From Bog-473 sp963787485 (GTDB lineage: Bacteria; Actinomycetota; Acidimicrobiia; Acidimicrobiales; RAAP-2), in contig CAWBDF010000006.1 in assembly GCA_963787485.1 (NCBI GenBank), positions 496,001-560,000 on the forward strand: 64,000 nt of DNA. Direction: 5' to 3'. Both the position numbers and the translations under genes were made by a program. The notes below the pieces were generated by a model. The model did no database searches. It had not been told where the DNA came from and saw nothing but the letters and a program-made list of their open reading frames with translations. Shown here piece after piece: positions 48,296 to 57,093 of this stretch (position 1 is the stretch's first letter; every line of letters starts with the position of its first letter).

Positions 48296-49225
48296 TTATT
48301 GCCGAAGAGCGGTCGTCAGGCTGGTCGCAGCCTCGAGTGCAGCCGCCATCGAGGAGGGTCCGTTATCTCGATCGGCGGAAACCTCGGTATCGGTACTGGC
48401 GAAGAATATGTACGCGAAGGCCTCCAAGATTTTCTTCCGTTCGGCATCCTCTATGGCTTCTAGATAGGGACCGATAGAGGCGAGAGCAAGCTCGCGGTTT
48501 CGCGCTGAGTTGGATCTCTTCCTGTGGTCTGCTGCCTGTCTTGCGGCATATGCCCCGATTCCACCCAGGCCGCCAGCCAGCACGATCCGGCCGAGGGTGA
48601 TCGGCCAGGACGGGTGCTCAATCCCGCTCCACACAATGACCCCAGCCAACACAACGACAGCGGCGATCGAAAAACCGACCGACATTTTCCTCCACCGGTC
48701 AGCGTCACCGCGCTCTCGGTTTGCCTGTTGCTGATAACCGCCGGTCATTCCAGTGCGCCCAATCACGCCGACGAGCTCCTTGGCCTGTGTAAGCAACCCA
48801 TCGAGCTCCGTCTGGGTCGCAGCTCCAGCGGTACGGATCTCCTCGGACAGTTCGCCTGCAGCCGTCTTCGTTGTCGTCAGGAGTTCGTCGCTGGCAGACC
48901 TCAGTGAAGTCATCAGCTCCGTCTTTTCCGCCGTGAGGGCATCGATCGCCGCCTGAGCTTGGGTTCGACGGTCCGCTTCCGACGTGGAAAACGCCTCGGT
49001 CTGGCTCGTGATGGCCCCATCGATCCGGGGGAGCTGCTGAGCGATGAGGTCGACCTGATTCGTGATCCGGGAGTCGAGCTCAGCCTGCTTTGTCGTGAGA
49101 CCAGAGATGGCGTCTGAAGACTGTTCACTACCTCCACCCCTTGGCCTCGGTTCATTAGATCCCGATGAAGATGTGGGTGCCCTTTTCGCAGGGGTGTTAC
49201 CGATCCTGGGGAGAGTCCTCTGCAT
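48296..49225 (-). CDS. Coiled-coil membrane protein (copy 2)
   Basis: The 309-residue protein has a long coiled coil (LTTKQAELDSRITNQVDLIA, TAEKTELMTSLRSASDELLT, about 45-150) and the segment LVGVIGRTGMTGGYQQQANR. Two membrane helices follow (VGFSIAAVVVLAGVIVWSGI, IVLAGGLGGIGAYAA, about 182-235), then a cytoplasmic tail ending AALEAATSLTTALRQ. Homologue of the gene at 36483. The ATG at 49225 lies inside the 3' end of phoU, and the first 40 residues are Pro/Ser/Arg-rich, so the N-terminus may be truncated at a rearrangement point. Function unknown. Confidence 0.7.
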   Translation of the reverse strand: MQRTLPRIGNTPAKRAPTSSSGSNEPRPRGGGSEQSSDAISGLTTKQAELDSRITNQVDLIAQQLPRIDGAITSQTEAFSTSEADRRTQAQAAIDALTAEKTELMTSLRSASDELLTTTKTAAGELSEEIRTAGAATQTELDGLLTQAKELVGVIGRTGMTGGYQQQANRERGDADRWRKMSVGFSIAAVVVLAGVIVWSGIEHPSWPITLGRIVLAGGLGGIGAYAARQAADHRKRSNSARNRELALASIGPYLEAIEDAERKKILEAFAYIFFASTDTEVSADRDNGPSSMAAALEAATSLTTALRQ

Positions 49226-49835
49226 CCTGCAGCATCTCGATCCGACGTGCGAGGTTCACGGCGTGGTCACCAATGCGCTCGTAGAAGCGAGCCACCAGTG
49301 TCACTTGGGCTCCGACAGCCGTCGGCATGGTCCCAGCGGCGATCTCACGCGTCAATCGGTCATGAAGGATATCGATCTCCTCGTCATCTTCGGCGAGTGA
49401 GTCGGCTCGGGCGACACGATCGGCATAGGCGTCCGCTGCGTCACGCCACATTTCGAGGGCGACCTCGGACATCCGCTGAACGATGCCTCGACTCAGGGGA
49501 CTCATCTCGGCACCGACGTTGGTCACGGCACGCTGGGCGATGTGCTCGGCCAAGTCAGCGCTTCTTTCGAGTTCGGGCAGGATCAAGAGGACTCCCACGA
49601 GGTGACGCACCGTGGCCCCAGGGGTGCCCTTGCCGTCGAGTTGGGGCCAGACCAAGAGCTCGACCTCAGAGGTGAGGTCGTCGACAGCCTGATCCCCGTC
49701 GACGACCGCCGTGCCGACGGCGATGTCGTTGCCAAGGAGGGCCTCAGTGGCGCCGGCCAGGGCCTGAGACACCATTGCGAAGAGCCGGGTGACCCGTCCG
49801 TCGACGGCCTCAATCGGTGATGGTCCCGCATCCAT
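49197..49835 (-). CDS. phoU: PhoU-family phosphate regulator
   Basis: PhoU links phosphate uptake to the two-component system that controls the Pho regulon. The 212-residue protein is all helical, with two repeats carrying the metal-binding ExxxD pattern (LLILPELERSADLAEHIAQR, about 83-102; VARFYERIGDHAVNLARRIE, about 182-201). The length is usual. ATG 49835 is the first in-frame start. A PHO box lies between it and the phosphate transporter remnant, so both were probably under PhoP control. Its last 29 bases overlap the frame of the coiled-coil gene. Confidence 0.92.
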   Translation of the reverse strand: MDAGPSPIEAVDGRVTRLFAMVSQALAGATEALLGNDIAVGTAVVDGDQAVDDLTSEVELLVWPQLDGKGTPGATVRHLVGVLLILPELERSADLAEHIAQRAVTNVGAEMSPLSRGIVQRMSEVALEMWRDAADAYADRVARADSLAEDDEEIDILHDRLTREIAAGTMPTAVGAQVTLVARFYERIGDHAVNLARRIEMLQDAEDSPQDR

Positions 49836-49868
49836 TTCGAGGCAGGCTACCTGGGGAGTACATCAAGA

Positions 49869-49901
49869 GTTCGCGAAGTGTTCGCGTAACGTTTACCTTC
49901 G
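49869..49901 (+). promoter_or_regulatory. PHO box (three 11-bp direct repeats)
   Basis: GTTCGCGAAGT, GTTCGCGTAAC and GTTTACCTTCG stand one after another. The GTTCxC-type core followed by four variable bases in 11-bp repeats is the PhoP site described in Streptomyces. It lies in the gap between phoU (minus) and a phosphate permease remnant (plus), where such a site is expected. Confidence 0.75.
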
Positions 49902-49938
49902 TGGGGTCTCGGGTTCACCCGAGACGGCGAAGTGGCGC

Positions 49939-51396
49939 GTGCTCTCCGCAGAACCTGTGGATAACCCGTTCTCGCCCGCCCTCAGCCTGGCAACGCTCGG
50001 ATCGGTCAGCGAGGACGGTCCCACCGTGGTGGACCTTCTCAACGAGGCGCCGACCAGCAAGTTTCATCGGCGCACCGTGATCATCTCGGGTGTCGGATTC
50101 TTCACGGACGCCTACGACCTGTTCGTTATCGGGACCGTGGCCGCACTCGTGGCCGTCCAGTGGCACCTGAGCACGCTCCAAACGAGCTGGGTCACCGGAG
50201 CGGCCATTCTCGGGGCTTTCATCGGCGCCTTCGTCTTCGGTCGGATCGCGGATGTGATCGGTCGGAAGAAGGTCTACGTCACGGTGGCCGTGATCATGAT
50301 TGTCGGGGCGATTGCCTCGGCCCTGGCCCCGGGCTTTCTCTTCTTGGTGATCGCTCGCCTCGTTCTGGGCCTGGGCATCGGTGGTGACTATCCCGTCTCC
50401 GCCGTGTTCATGAGTGAGTACTCCAACCGCCATGACCGGGGGCCGACTGGTCGGATTGGTCTTCTCCATGCAGGCGCTCGGCCTCATCGTCGGTCCACTG
50501 GTGGCGCTGATGTTGTTGTCCTCGGGCATCGGAGACTCGTGGACCTGGCGCATCCTGTTGGGCCTCGGAGCCGTTCCCGCTGCCGCGGTCGTGTACCTGC
50601 GCTCCAAGATGCCCGAGTCGCCTCGCTATCTGGCACAGGTGCAAGGTGAGCATGGCCGCGCCGCCGGCGAACTTGAGCAGTTCAGCGAAGGTGTGATCGC
50701 CGAGCCCACTCGAACCGGGACCGCCACGGAACGCCTGCGACTTGGCGCCTTCCTCACCGATCGGCGGATGTTGCGACTTCTTCTCGGCACCGCCGGCGCG
50801 TGGTTCCTGTTCGACTACGCACCTCGGCCACCTTGGAGACCAAGCTGCTTTGGTCACTCGGTATGTTCGTGGTCTTTGCAGTTCCCGGTTACCTGCTCGC
50901 CGTCAGGCGAATGGACCGGATTGGCCATCGCCGCCTGCAGTTCATCGGGTTCTCCGTCATGGCGGCCTGCTTTGTCGTGCTGGCCGCCGTTCCCCAGCTC
51001 ACGCAGCAGGTCGCACCGTTCTTGGCCATCTTCGGACTGAGCTACTTCTTCATTCAATTCGGACCGAACATGACGACCTTCGTGTTGCCCTCAGAGGTCT
51101 TCCCGGTGAGCATGCGGACGACCGGGCACGGTGTGGCGGCAGGAATCGGCAAGCTCGGAGCCTTTGTCGGGGTCTTCCTGGTCCCGGTTCTGCAAGACCA
51201 CATTGGCTTGCGCGGACTTCTCGCAGTGGCCGGAGTCTCAGCCGTGCTGGGCTTCGGGGTGACCGGCCTTCTGCCCGAACCGGCAGGACGAACCTTGGAA
51301 GATGTGGCCGATCACCGTGGTGACACTGTGTCGCAGGGTCATGCCGCGACTATCGCCATTGATGAACTGGCCCGCCGGGAATCGAAGACGGCGTAA
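49939..51396 (+). pseudogene. PHS-type phosphate:proton symporter, frameshifted
   Basis: The first part is a good MFS start (RRTVIISGVGFFTDAYDLFV, GRIADVIGRKKVYV, LGLGIGGDYPVSAVFMSEYS), typical of PHS/sugar-porter family phosphate transporters. After about 50440 the match moves to another frame (LVGLVFSMQALGLIVGPLVA, MPESPRYLAQVQGEHGRA, AGAWFLFDYA). After about 50820 it moves to a third (LETKLLWSLGMFVVFAVPGY, FGPNMTTFVLPSEVFPVSMR, TTGHGVAAGIGKLGAFVG). Some 40-60 residues after FLFDYA appear missing. The start is unclear (GTG 49939, 50026 or 50029). The PHO box upstream fits the original role. It cannot give a whole transporter. Confidence 0.88.
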
Positions 51397-51541
51397 CTGA
51401 CCCGCACGCCGGCACTCGAATAGGTTCTCGGCTCTGCCCCCATATGTTCAATCGTCCACGGGTCCCAGGGTCGCCCAGTCCGCCGGGTCGGTGGGACACC
51501 ATTACTAGCCACCAGATTGCATCAGGTGTAAAAGGGAATTC

Positions 51542-52117
51542 ATGAATCAGTCCCACATCGACTTCTTGTCGAGTCCCCAATGGGCGGAAATGCTCCAAGA
51601 GGACCTGGTGCCCTGGCTCGATGCTGCAGGTGATCTCGGTGACGACGTTCTGGAGATCGGTCCCGGGCCCGGACTCACAACTGACATTCTCCGCACCCGT
51701 GTCGCCCATCTGACCGCAGTCGAAATCGACCCAGCGCTTGCGATGCCACTCAAGGACCGCCTGGGAGGAACCAACGTCGAGGTGATCGAGGGTGACGCTG
51801 CAACCTGTGGGTTCGACTCGAATCGCTTCTCCGCAGTGACTTGCTTCGCCGTGCTCCACCACATGCCGTCACCGGCTCACCAGGACAACGTCTTCGCTGA
51901 GTTGGGCCGGGTCCTAGCTCCTGGTGGTCTGTTGGTAGGTAACGACTCACTGGACACCGAGCGGACCCGTAGCGGCCACAAGGAAGACACCTTTACACCT
52001 GTCGACCCAGACACATTGGGTAATCGGTTGGAGACGGCTGGACTCAGGCTGACCAGCCTCGACAACCAGGGGGATTACCAGTTTCGCTTTGTGGCAACGA
52101 AGCGCTTGGGCAGCTAA
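51542..52117 (+). CDS. Class I SAM-dependent methyltransferase
   Basis: The 191-residue protein has the SAM-binding motif I VLEIGPGPGLTTDIL (about 36-50), motif post-I TAVEIDPALA (about 58-67), then IEGDAATCGF and CFAVLHHMPSP, and APGGLLVGNDSL. These fit small Rossmann methyltransferases of the methyltransferase-11 type. The substrate cannot be inferred. Start ATG 51542 follows AAAGGGAATTC. It stands alone. Confidence 0.9.
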   Translation: MNQSHIDFLSSPQWAEMLQEDLVPWLDAAGDLGDDVLEIGPGPGLTTDILRTRVAHLTAVEIDPALAMPLKDRLGGTNVEVIEGDAATCGFDSNRFSAVTCFAVLHHMPSPAHQDNVFAELGRVLAPGGLLVGNDSLDTERTRSGHKEDTFTPVDPDTLGNRLETAGLRLTSLDNQGDYQFRFVATKRLGS

Positions 52118-52339
52118 CCAGCAGGGCGGCCTTGCGCTCTCCTCTGCTGGCTATCGGCATCGGAGAACGATGGACCAGACCCTGCCCCCTACCGCAGCCT
52201 GCGGCCGCAACCAAACACCGTGACGACTCCGGCTGGGGTGGGCCGCACGCTGCGGGGGTGACCTCGACGGCGAGCAACGGGTCGGTGCCGGGGCGGCAGA
52301 GCCGCCCCTGACGGCGTTGGCCTGCGGCGACGCGAGCTT

Positions 52340-53957
52340 GTGCGAAAGATCCACACTCGCTGGCGACGCCCCAGCAGGGAGGTCCGCCATGGAAGCTTCG
52401 AAGACATTCACCACCGCCACATCACCGGCAGCCTGGCCATGTTCGACCGCATGATCTTTAAGGGTCACCTCTCGCACCTCTTCAAGCCCGACGCCGTGCG
52501 GGCCCTGCTGTGGGCCCAGGGTTACCCGATCACGGACTTCACCGAGTACGCCAAGTCCACGACGAATCGCATCGCCAACAACGTCGATCGCCTGGCCGCC
52601 GAGTCAGGCCGTCCTCGCATCTCCTTCGACCACGTCAAGACCCGGAACCGGACCCAGATGAAAGACGACCTGGCCAAGTCGATAGCACACGAGGACGGCA
52701 TCACCAAGGGGATCGTGTGCTTCATCAGCGCGGTCGAGCCCCGCATGAGCTTCCAGGTCCGCAAGAGCCACGAGACCCACCGCATCGAGGTGACCCGGCG
52801 CGAGCGCAAGTGCCTGCACCATTACATGTACCTGATCGACCCCGAGTTCGGCTTCATGCACGTGCGCATCCAGGGCTGGATCCCCTACGAGGTCCAGATC
52901 TACGTCAACGGCCGGGAATGGCTGGCCCGCCAGCTCGACAAGGCCGGCATCGGCTATGTGCGCTACGAGAACTCCCTCTTGGCCATCGACGACCTCGAGC
53001 GCGCCGCCAAGCTGTGCGACCGCTTCGCCCATCGCTCCTGGCCCCGGGTGCTCAACGCCTTCGCCCGACGCCTCAACCCGCTCCTTGGCTCCATCGCCCG
53101 CGCCGGCTTCGGCGGCTACTACCTGGGTGCTCGACCAGGCCGAGATCGCCACCGACGTCATGTTCCGCTCCCGCTCCGAGCTCCTCGCCGTCTGGCCCGA
53201 CCTGGTCCGACACGCCGCCTTGAACATGTCCGCCGAAGACGTGCTCGGCTTCTTGGACCGCAAGCTCCACCCGAGCCTCGTCGCCGCCCAGGTGGTCACC
53301 GACACCAAGCGCCGGCCTCAAGGCTGGCGGGTCCGTCACCGCGTGGCGGGCAACTGGGTCAAGGTCTACGACAAGGTCTCGGTGCTACGCGTCGAGACCA
53401 CCATCAACAATCCGCGCGAGTTCCGAGTCCTGCGCATCGTCACCGACGAGGCGGGCCGGCGCGAACGGCGGTGGTGCCCCATGCGAAAAGGGGTCGGCGA
53501 CATGTGGCGCAACTACGAGGTGGGGATCGGCTCGAACCGCCGCTACCTCGACGCCCTGGCGGCCGCCCCCCTCAAGGGCGAAGGCGTCGCCGCCCTCGAC
53601 GCTTTGTGCCGGCCCCGAACCACCAAAGGGCGGACCCATGCCCGCTTCAACCCGCTCAGCCAGGCCGACATCTCCCTCTTCCGGGCGGTGCTCGCCGGCC
53701 AGCACAACGTGAACGGGTTCCGCAACCACCACATCACAGAGCAGCTCTATCGTCGCCGAGCCATGACCCGCGCCGAAGCGCACCGTCGCTGCGAGCGCAC
53801 GTCGCGGCTCATCGTCAAGATGCGTGGGCACGGTCTCATGGCCAAGGTCCCACGAACACGGCTCTATAGGGTCACGCCTTATGGCCAACGGGTCATGACC
53901 GCTGCCCTGGCCATCCATGACGACCAGTACGCACGCAACTACCTGGCCGCGGCATAA
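52340..53957 (+). pseudogene. Conserved protein of widespread unknown family with C-terminal winged helix, frameshifted
   Basis: The first frame (GTG 52340) reads FDRMIFKGHLSHLFKPDAVR, CFISAVEPRMSFQVRKSHET, RERKCLHHYMYLIDPEFGFM, HVRIQGWIPYEVQIYVNGRE and WLARQLDKAGIGYVRYENSL. Near 53130 one extra C (TACCTGGGT for TAC TGG GT) moves the frame, and the rest follows: VLDQAEIATDVMFRSRSELL, MSAEDVLGFLDRKLHPSL, and a C-terminal winged-helix pattern ARFNPLSQADISLFRAVLAG to LIVKMRGHGLMAKVPRTRLY. Such proteins of about 500 residues recur in many bacteria, often in several copies, without known function. Only one shift separates two long, well-conserved halves. Confidence 0.75.
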
Positions 53958-54196
53958 CAATCGGCCCGGTTGTCTCGCACGACACGCAAATTCTTCGCCC
54001 TACTGTTCTATCGCCGGCTAGGGGCCACCTCACCTGGACGGTCTGACGGGCTGCGGGAGATCGGGCACCGGCGGCGGCAACCGGCCCCTAACGCCGCCGT
54101 CACATTCTCATTACATCAGTCGGCCAGAGTCGGCAACACCGCCGGAACTCGCGGTCGTGCGGGTATTGCACGGATAGCTCATCCAAGGAGGACCAA

Positions 54197-54559
54197 ATGT
54201 TGCGCAAGATCATCGCCGGCACCGCGGTGGTGGGATCATTGACACTCGGCACAGTAGGTCTGGCAGGGGCGGCGACTCCTTCGCCTTCCGGGAACAGTGG
54301 GGGGACGCAGTTGGCCACCCTCTGCGCCAAGCTGCCTCAAGTTCAGTCTCTGGTCACACAGTGGCAGTCCGACGTAAGCGGGTTCGTGCCCAAGGTACAG
54401 GCGCTCGAGTCCCAGGCGAAGACGGACGGCTTGACCAAGGTTGCGACTGGGATCGGTAACGCGCTCTCGAGGGTGCAGAATCGCGAGTCGAAGCTGAACG
54501 CCCGTCTGACGAAGCTCCAGGCTAAGTGTCAAGGCAACGGGTCCGCAGGTGACAGCTGA
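54197..54559 (+). CDS. Secreted small helical protein
   Basis: The 120-residue protein has a clear signal peptide (LRKIIAGTAVVGSLTLGTVG, cleavage after AGAA). A mature part of about 93 residues follows, with two cysteines (LATLCAKL and LQAKCQGN) and a heptad-rich helix (VQALESQAKTDGLTKVATGI, ALSRVQNRESKLNARLTKLQ). No family is recognised. AAGGAGG stands seven bases before ATG 54197. It is probably an extracytoplasmic coiled coil held by one disulphide. Confidence 0.82.
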   Translation: MLRKIIAGTAVVGSLTLGTVGLAGAATPSPSGNSGGTQLATLCAKLPQVQSLVTQWQSDVSGFVPKVQALESQAKTDGLTKVATGIGNALSRVQNRESKLNARLTKLQAKCQGNGSAGDS

Positions 54560-54587
54560 TCGGCGGCTCGTGATCACTCCGGGGCAT

Positions 54588-54935
54588 TTAACCGACGATC
54601 AAGAGGTAGGAGCCCACCGCGACCACGACCCAGATTATGCAGCTGATCGAGCTGGCGGCCAGGGCATTGGTCTTGGTGAGCAGGGGACGGACGCACGCGC
54701 TGAAGGCGACGAAGCCGGCGGCGCCGAACACCATGGCATAGGCGGCCAGAGCGGCGTCGTGGTGTCCTTTGTCGATCACAGTGACGGCCAAGCTGGCGAC
54801 GGCCACGGAGGGAGCAGCCGCGAAGAGTCCGGCGAACCACTTCGGCCGAAGCAGGTGGCCGACGACAGCCAAAACAATCACCATGGTCCCTCCGAGGAGT
54901 GCCTTGATGGCGATGACAGCGGCGTCATGCTCCAT
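54588..54935 (-). CDS. Four-helix membrane protein, DUF3147-like
   Basis: The 115-residue protein has four membrane helices (AVIAIKALLGGTMVIVLAVV, WFAGLFAAAPSVAVASLAVT, AAYAMVFGAAGFVAFSAC, SISCIIWVVVAVGSYLLIVG). The layout matches DUF3147-type proteins as I recall them. ATG 54935 is the first start; GAGAGACC lies upstream. The next gene on the same strand (54944) ends eight bases before, so the two may be co-transcribed. Confidence 0.7.
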   Translation of the reverse strand: MEHDAAVIAIKALLGGTMVIVLAVVGHLLRPKWFAGLFAAAPSVAVASLAVTVIDKGHHDAALAAYAMVFGAAGFVAFSACVRPLLTKTNALAASSISCIIWVVVAVGSYLLIVG

Positions 54936-54943
54936 TTGGTCTC

Positions 54944-55270
54944 TCAGCGGGAGCGTTCTGTATGGGCGGACACCGCGGGAGCGAGGGTCTCGTCCGGCCG
55001 GGGTAGCTCGGCGAGCCGGCAAGGAATATCGGCGCCTTCGTCGAGCAGGTAACTGGCGCAGATGCTGTGGTAACCGTCCGCGATGGTCAGCAATGCCCCA
55101 TCGTGGAGGTCGCCGCGCAGGCACAGGACCGGAGAGAGCAGCTTCCCTCGCTTGAGGTCTTTCAGTTTGCGGGCGACGCTCGGGTTCTCCTCCGGCAGCT
55201 CGGCGAGACCGCTGGCTCGGAGTAGATCCTTGGCTCGACGAGAGACCATGGGCGCGTTGCGCAACCGCAC
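54944..55270 (-). CDS. ParB-like-fold conserved protein, N-terminus possibly lost
   Basis: The 108-residue product reads VSRRAKDLLRASGLAELPEE, then LSPVLCLRGDLHDGALLTIA and DGYHSICASYLLDEGADIPC. The IADGYHxxCxxY pattern and the preceding 'KLKDLKRGKLLSPV' belong to a small conserved family with a ParB/Srx-like fold. Family members usually extend further upstream. The same frame here continues back as ADYVSLLLATETAQLAVV to a TGA, but with no ATG, GTG or TTG, so the true start is lost or non-standard. GTG 55270 is a fallback. Confidence 0.6.
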   Translation of the reverse strand: MRLRNAPMVSRRAKDLLRASGLAELPEENPSVARKLKDLKRGKLLSPVLCLRGDLHDGALLTIADGYHSICASYLLDEGADIPCRLAELPRPDETLAPAVSAHTERSR

Positions 55271-55533
55271 GACGGCCAGCTGAGCTGTCTCCGTTGCAAG
55301 GAGCAGGCTGACGTAATCCGCAGCCGCCTCTAGTCGGCAGGATCAGGGTTTCGTTCCGATTCCTCTTTCGAACTTGGACATCGGGCCCCGCTACTTCTTC
55401 TTTGCCGCAGCAAGGCGTCTCTTGCGCCCGGCCTTGTGCTGGGCGGTGGTCCCACCTTGCTTGGCGTTGGCCCCAGAGCCTGACTTCTTGCCGCCCTTCT
55501 CCTCCCTTGCTGGGCGTATTGCAGGACGAACGA

Positions 55534-56133
55534 TTAGGTCATGTCCTGGCGGGCCTGCTTGGCCCGGGCGGCGCCAATGGCTGTCTTGACCTCCTTCTGC
55601 TCCTCGGGAGGCGGGAGAACTGCCGGCAGGCCGAGTCCTTCGATCCACAGCTCACGAGCCCAGCCGCTGTTGTGGTAGAGGTGTTCGTCCTCTTGCTCCT
55701 CGACCTCTTTGTGGGCGGCCCGCAACACCTTGGCGGCGTCGCCGGTTAGACGTTTGACGACCTCGCCGATGAGCTCCCAGTTGAGGTGGTCCTTGGTCTC
55801 GGCCAGGGTCACGCACTCGGCTGCTACGACCTGTGCTTGCTCCGGCGTGCCGCCTCCTTGGGCGAGGGCGATGGTCTTTACCAGTGCCTCGCCGGTATGG
55901 CGGACGACCTGGCGCCCGGGCGTTTCCTGCTCGGGATCGAGCCCGAAGGCCCGTAGCGAGTCTTCGACCAGCTCGACGTGGTGACGGGTCTGGTCGAGGT
56001 AGTGCTCCCACTCCCCTCGAAGATCCTCGTTGTGGGCGCAAGCCAAGGCGGCTTCGTAGACCTGGGCGCCTCCGAGCTCAGTCTCGTAGGCCTGGAAGAG
56101 CAGATCGTGCATTTGTCCTTCGTCGACAGGCAT
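55534..56133 (-). CDS. Ferritin-like domain protein (intact member of a three-copy family)
   Basis: The 199 residues start MPVDEGQMHDLLFQAYETEL and continue GGAQVYEAALACAHNEDLRG, VVAAECVTLAETKDHLNWEL, HLYHNSGWARELWIEGLGLP and a lysine-rich end. Glu/His positions in four helices (ETEL, ALACAH, ECVTLAETKDH, EDEHLYH) fit a di-metal ferritin-like fold. ATG 56133 follows GAGGAAAA. Two broken relatives are at 40337 and 45186. Just after its stop, a lysine-rich frame (55390-55520, ending RKRRLAAAKKK) lacks a start. Confidence 0.85.
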   Translation of the reverse strand: MPVDEGQMHDLLFQAYETELGGAQVYEAALACAHNEDLRGEWEHYLDQTRHHVELVEDSLRAFGLDPEQETPGRQVVRHTGEALVKTIALAQGGGTPEQAQVVAAECVTLAETKDHLNWELIGEVVKRLTGDAAKVLRAAHKEVEEQEDEHLYHNSGWARELWIEGLGLPAVLPPPEEQKEVKTAIGAARAKQARQDMT

Positions 56134-56816
56134 CCGGTTTTCCTCCCCGAAACGATGGTCACTTTTCGATGTGAGCAAGGCATACCCAGATGTCAGAGCG
56201 CTCACACAGGGGCCGTATCGCGGGAGGAAAGGGCGGCGGCGCTAGTTGGACCGCGACGATGGGTACAACGCCCCCGGTACTGTCGCCCCGCTCGCCTTGT
56301 CGAGCACGGAACACGGCTGGCGGTCGAACCTGTCGATCTCCCAGGGCCGACACCGGACGAAGTCGTCGTCGACATGGCCTGCAGGGAGGCGTGGACCCCC
56401 CGACCTCTACCGAGACTTGATCGTCAAGGCGCTCCGGTCCGACGCGGCATCACCCTGAAATTCCTGGTCCCTCCGCGTCGGCGAGTCCCTTCTTCGGCGG
56501 CTGCCCGTGCTCAGCGGGCCTGTCTTGTCGAGCTTTGAGGAGCCTGTCGCGGTCCTCGGGGTTCATGTCCCCTGCTGCTATGGGATCCTCGGAGTCGGAT
56601 TCGGGGTCGGTATCGCTGCCATACGCAGGCGATACCCCGGACCGTTCGATCCATTCCGGCGAAGGATGAGTGGATCCTCCAGCGAACTCGCTCCGCCGTT
56701 TGGAAGCGCCAACAATCTTTCTGCAACTGGGAGGCCCCTCCTTTTTCATTTCGACCCAGCTTGAGCCTCGCTACGTGCCCGGTGCCGTCGAGGGCGTAAG
56801 TGGGTAAGACCCCCGG
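56134..56816. other. 683-bp region, no supported gene
   Basis: A plus-strand patch (PTPDEVVVDMAC, then in another frame PPDLYRDLIVKALRSDAASP ending near 56458) may be the relic of a small protein. A minus-strand frame at 56450-56749 is low in complexity and rich in Pro, Asp and Arg. Neither has a family match or convincing start. The rest shows no repeats. Confidence 0.35.
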
Positions 56817-57093
56817 GTGACCCAAGACGACGCACCGGTTCTCGACGGCCTGGCCGACTATCACCAACGGGGCCGCTACGGCTTCACGCCCCCGGGCCAC
56901 CGTCAGGGAAAGGATGTCGACGAGCGCACACGTCAGATCCTCGGCGATGAGCCGTTCCGAGCCGATGTCCTGGCCACGGGTGGCTTGGACGACCGCGTCG
57001 GAGCCGAGCACGCCTTCTTCTCGACCTGCGGCAGTTCGCTGTCGGTCAAGGCGGCCATGATGGCCGTCTCGGGTGGGACGCACGACCTCTTAG

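Noticed and set aside
52118..52339. IS110-type bridge RNA or group II intron before the 52 kb gene
   Set aside because: The downstream protein has neither DEDD/serine transposase nor reverse-transcriptase motifs, and no domain V-like hairpin is seen.
53120..53140. Programmed frameshifting in the 52 kb gene
   Set aside because: There is no slippery heptamer or downstream pseudoknot that I can see; a single inserted C explains the break.
56450..56749. 99-residue minus-strand protein
   Set aside because: Low complexity, no family match, and a weak start; not enough to call a gene.
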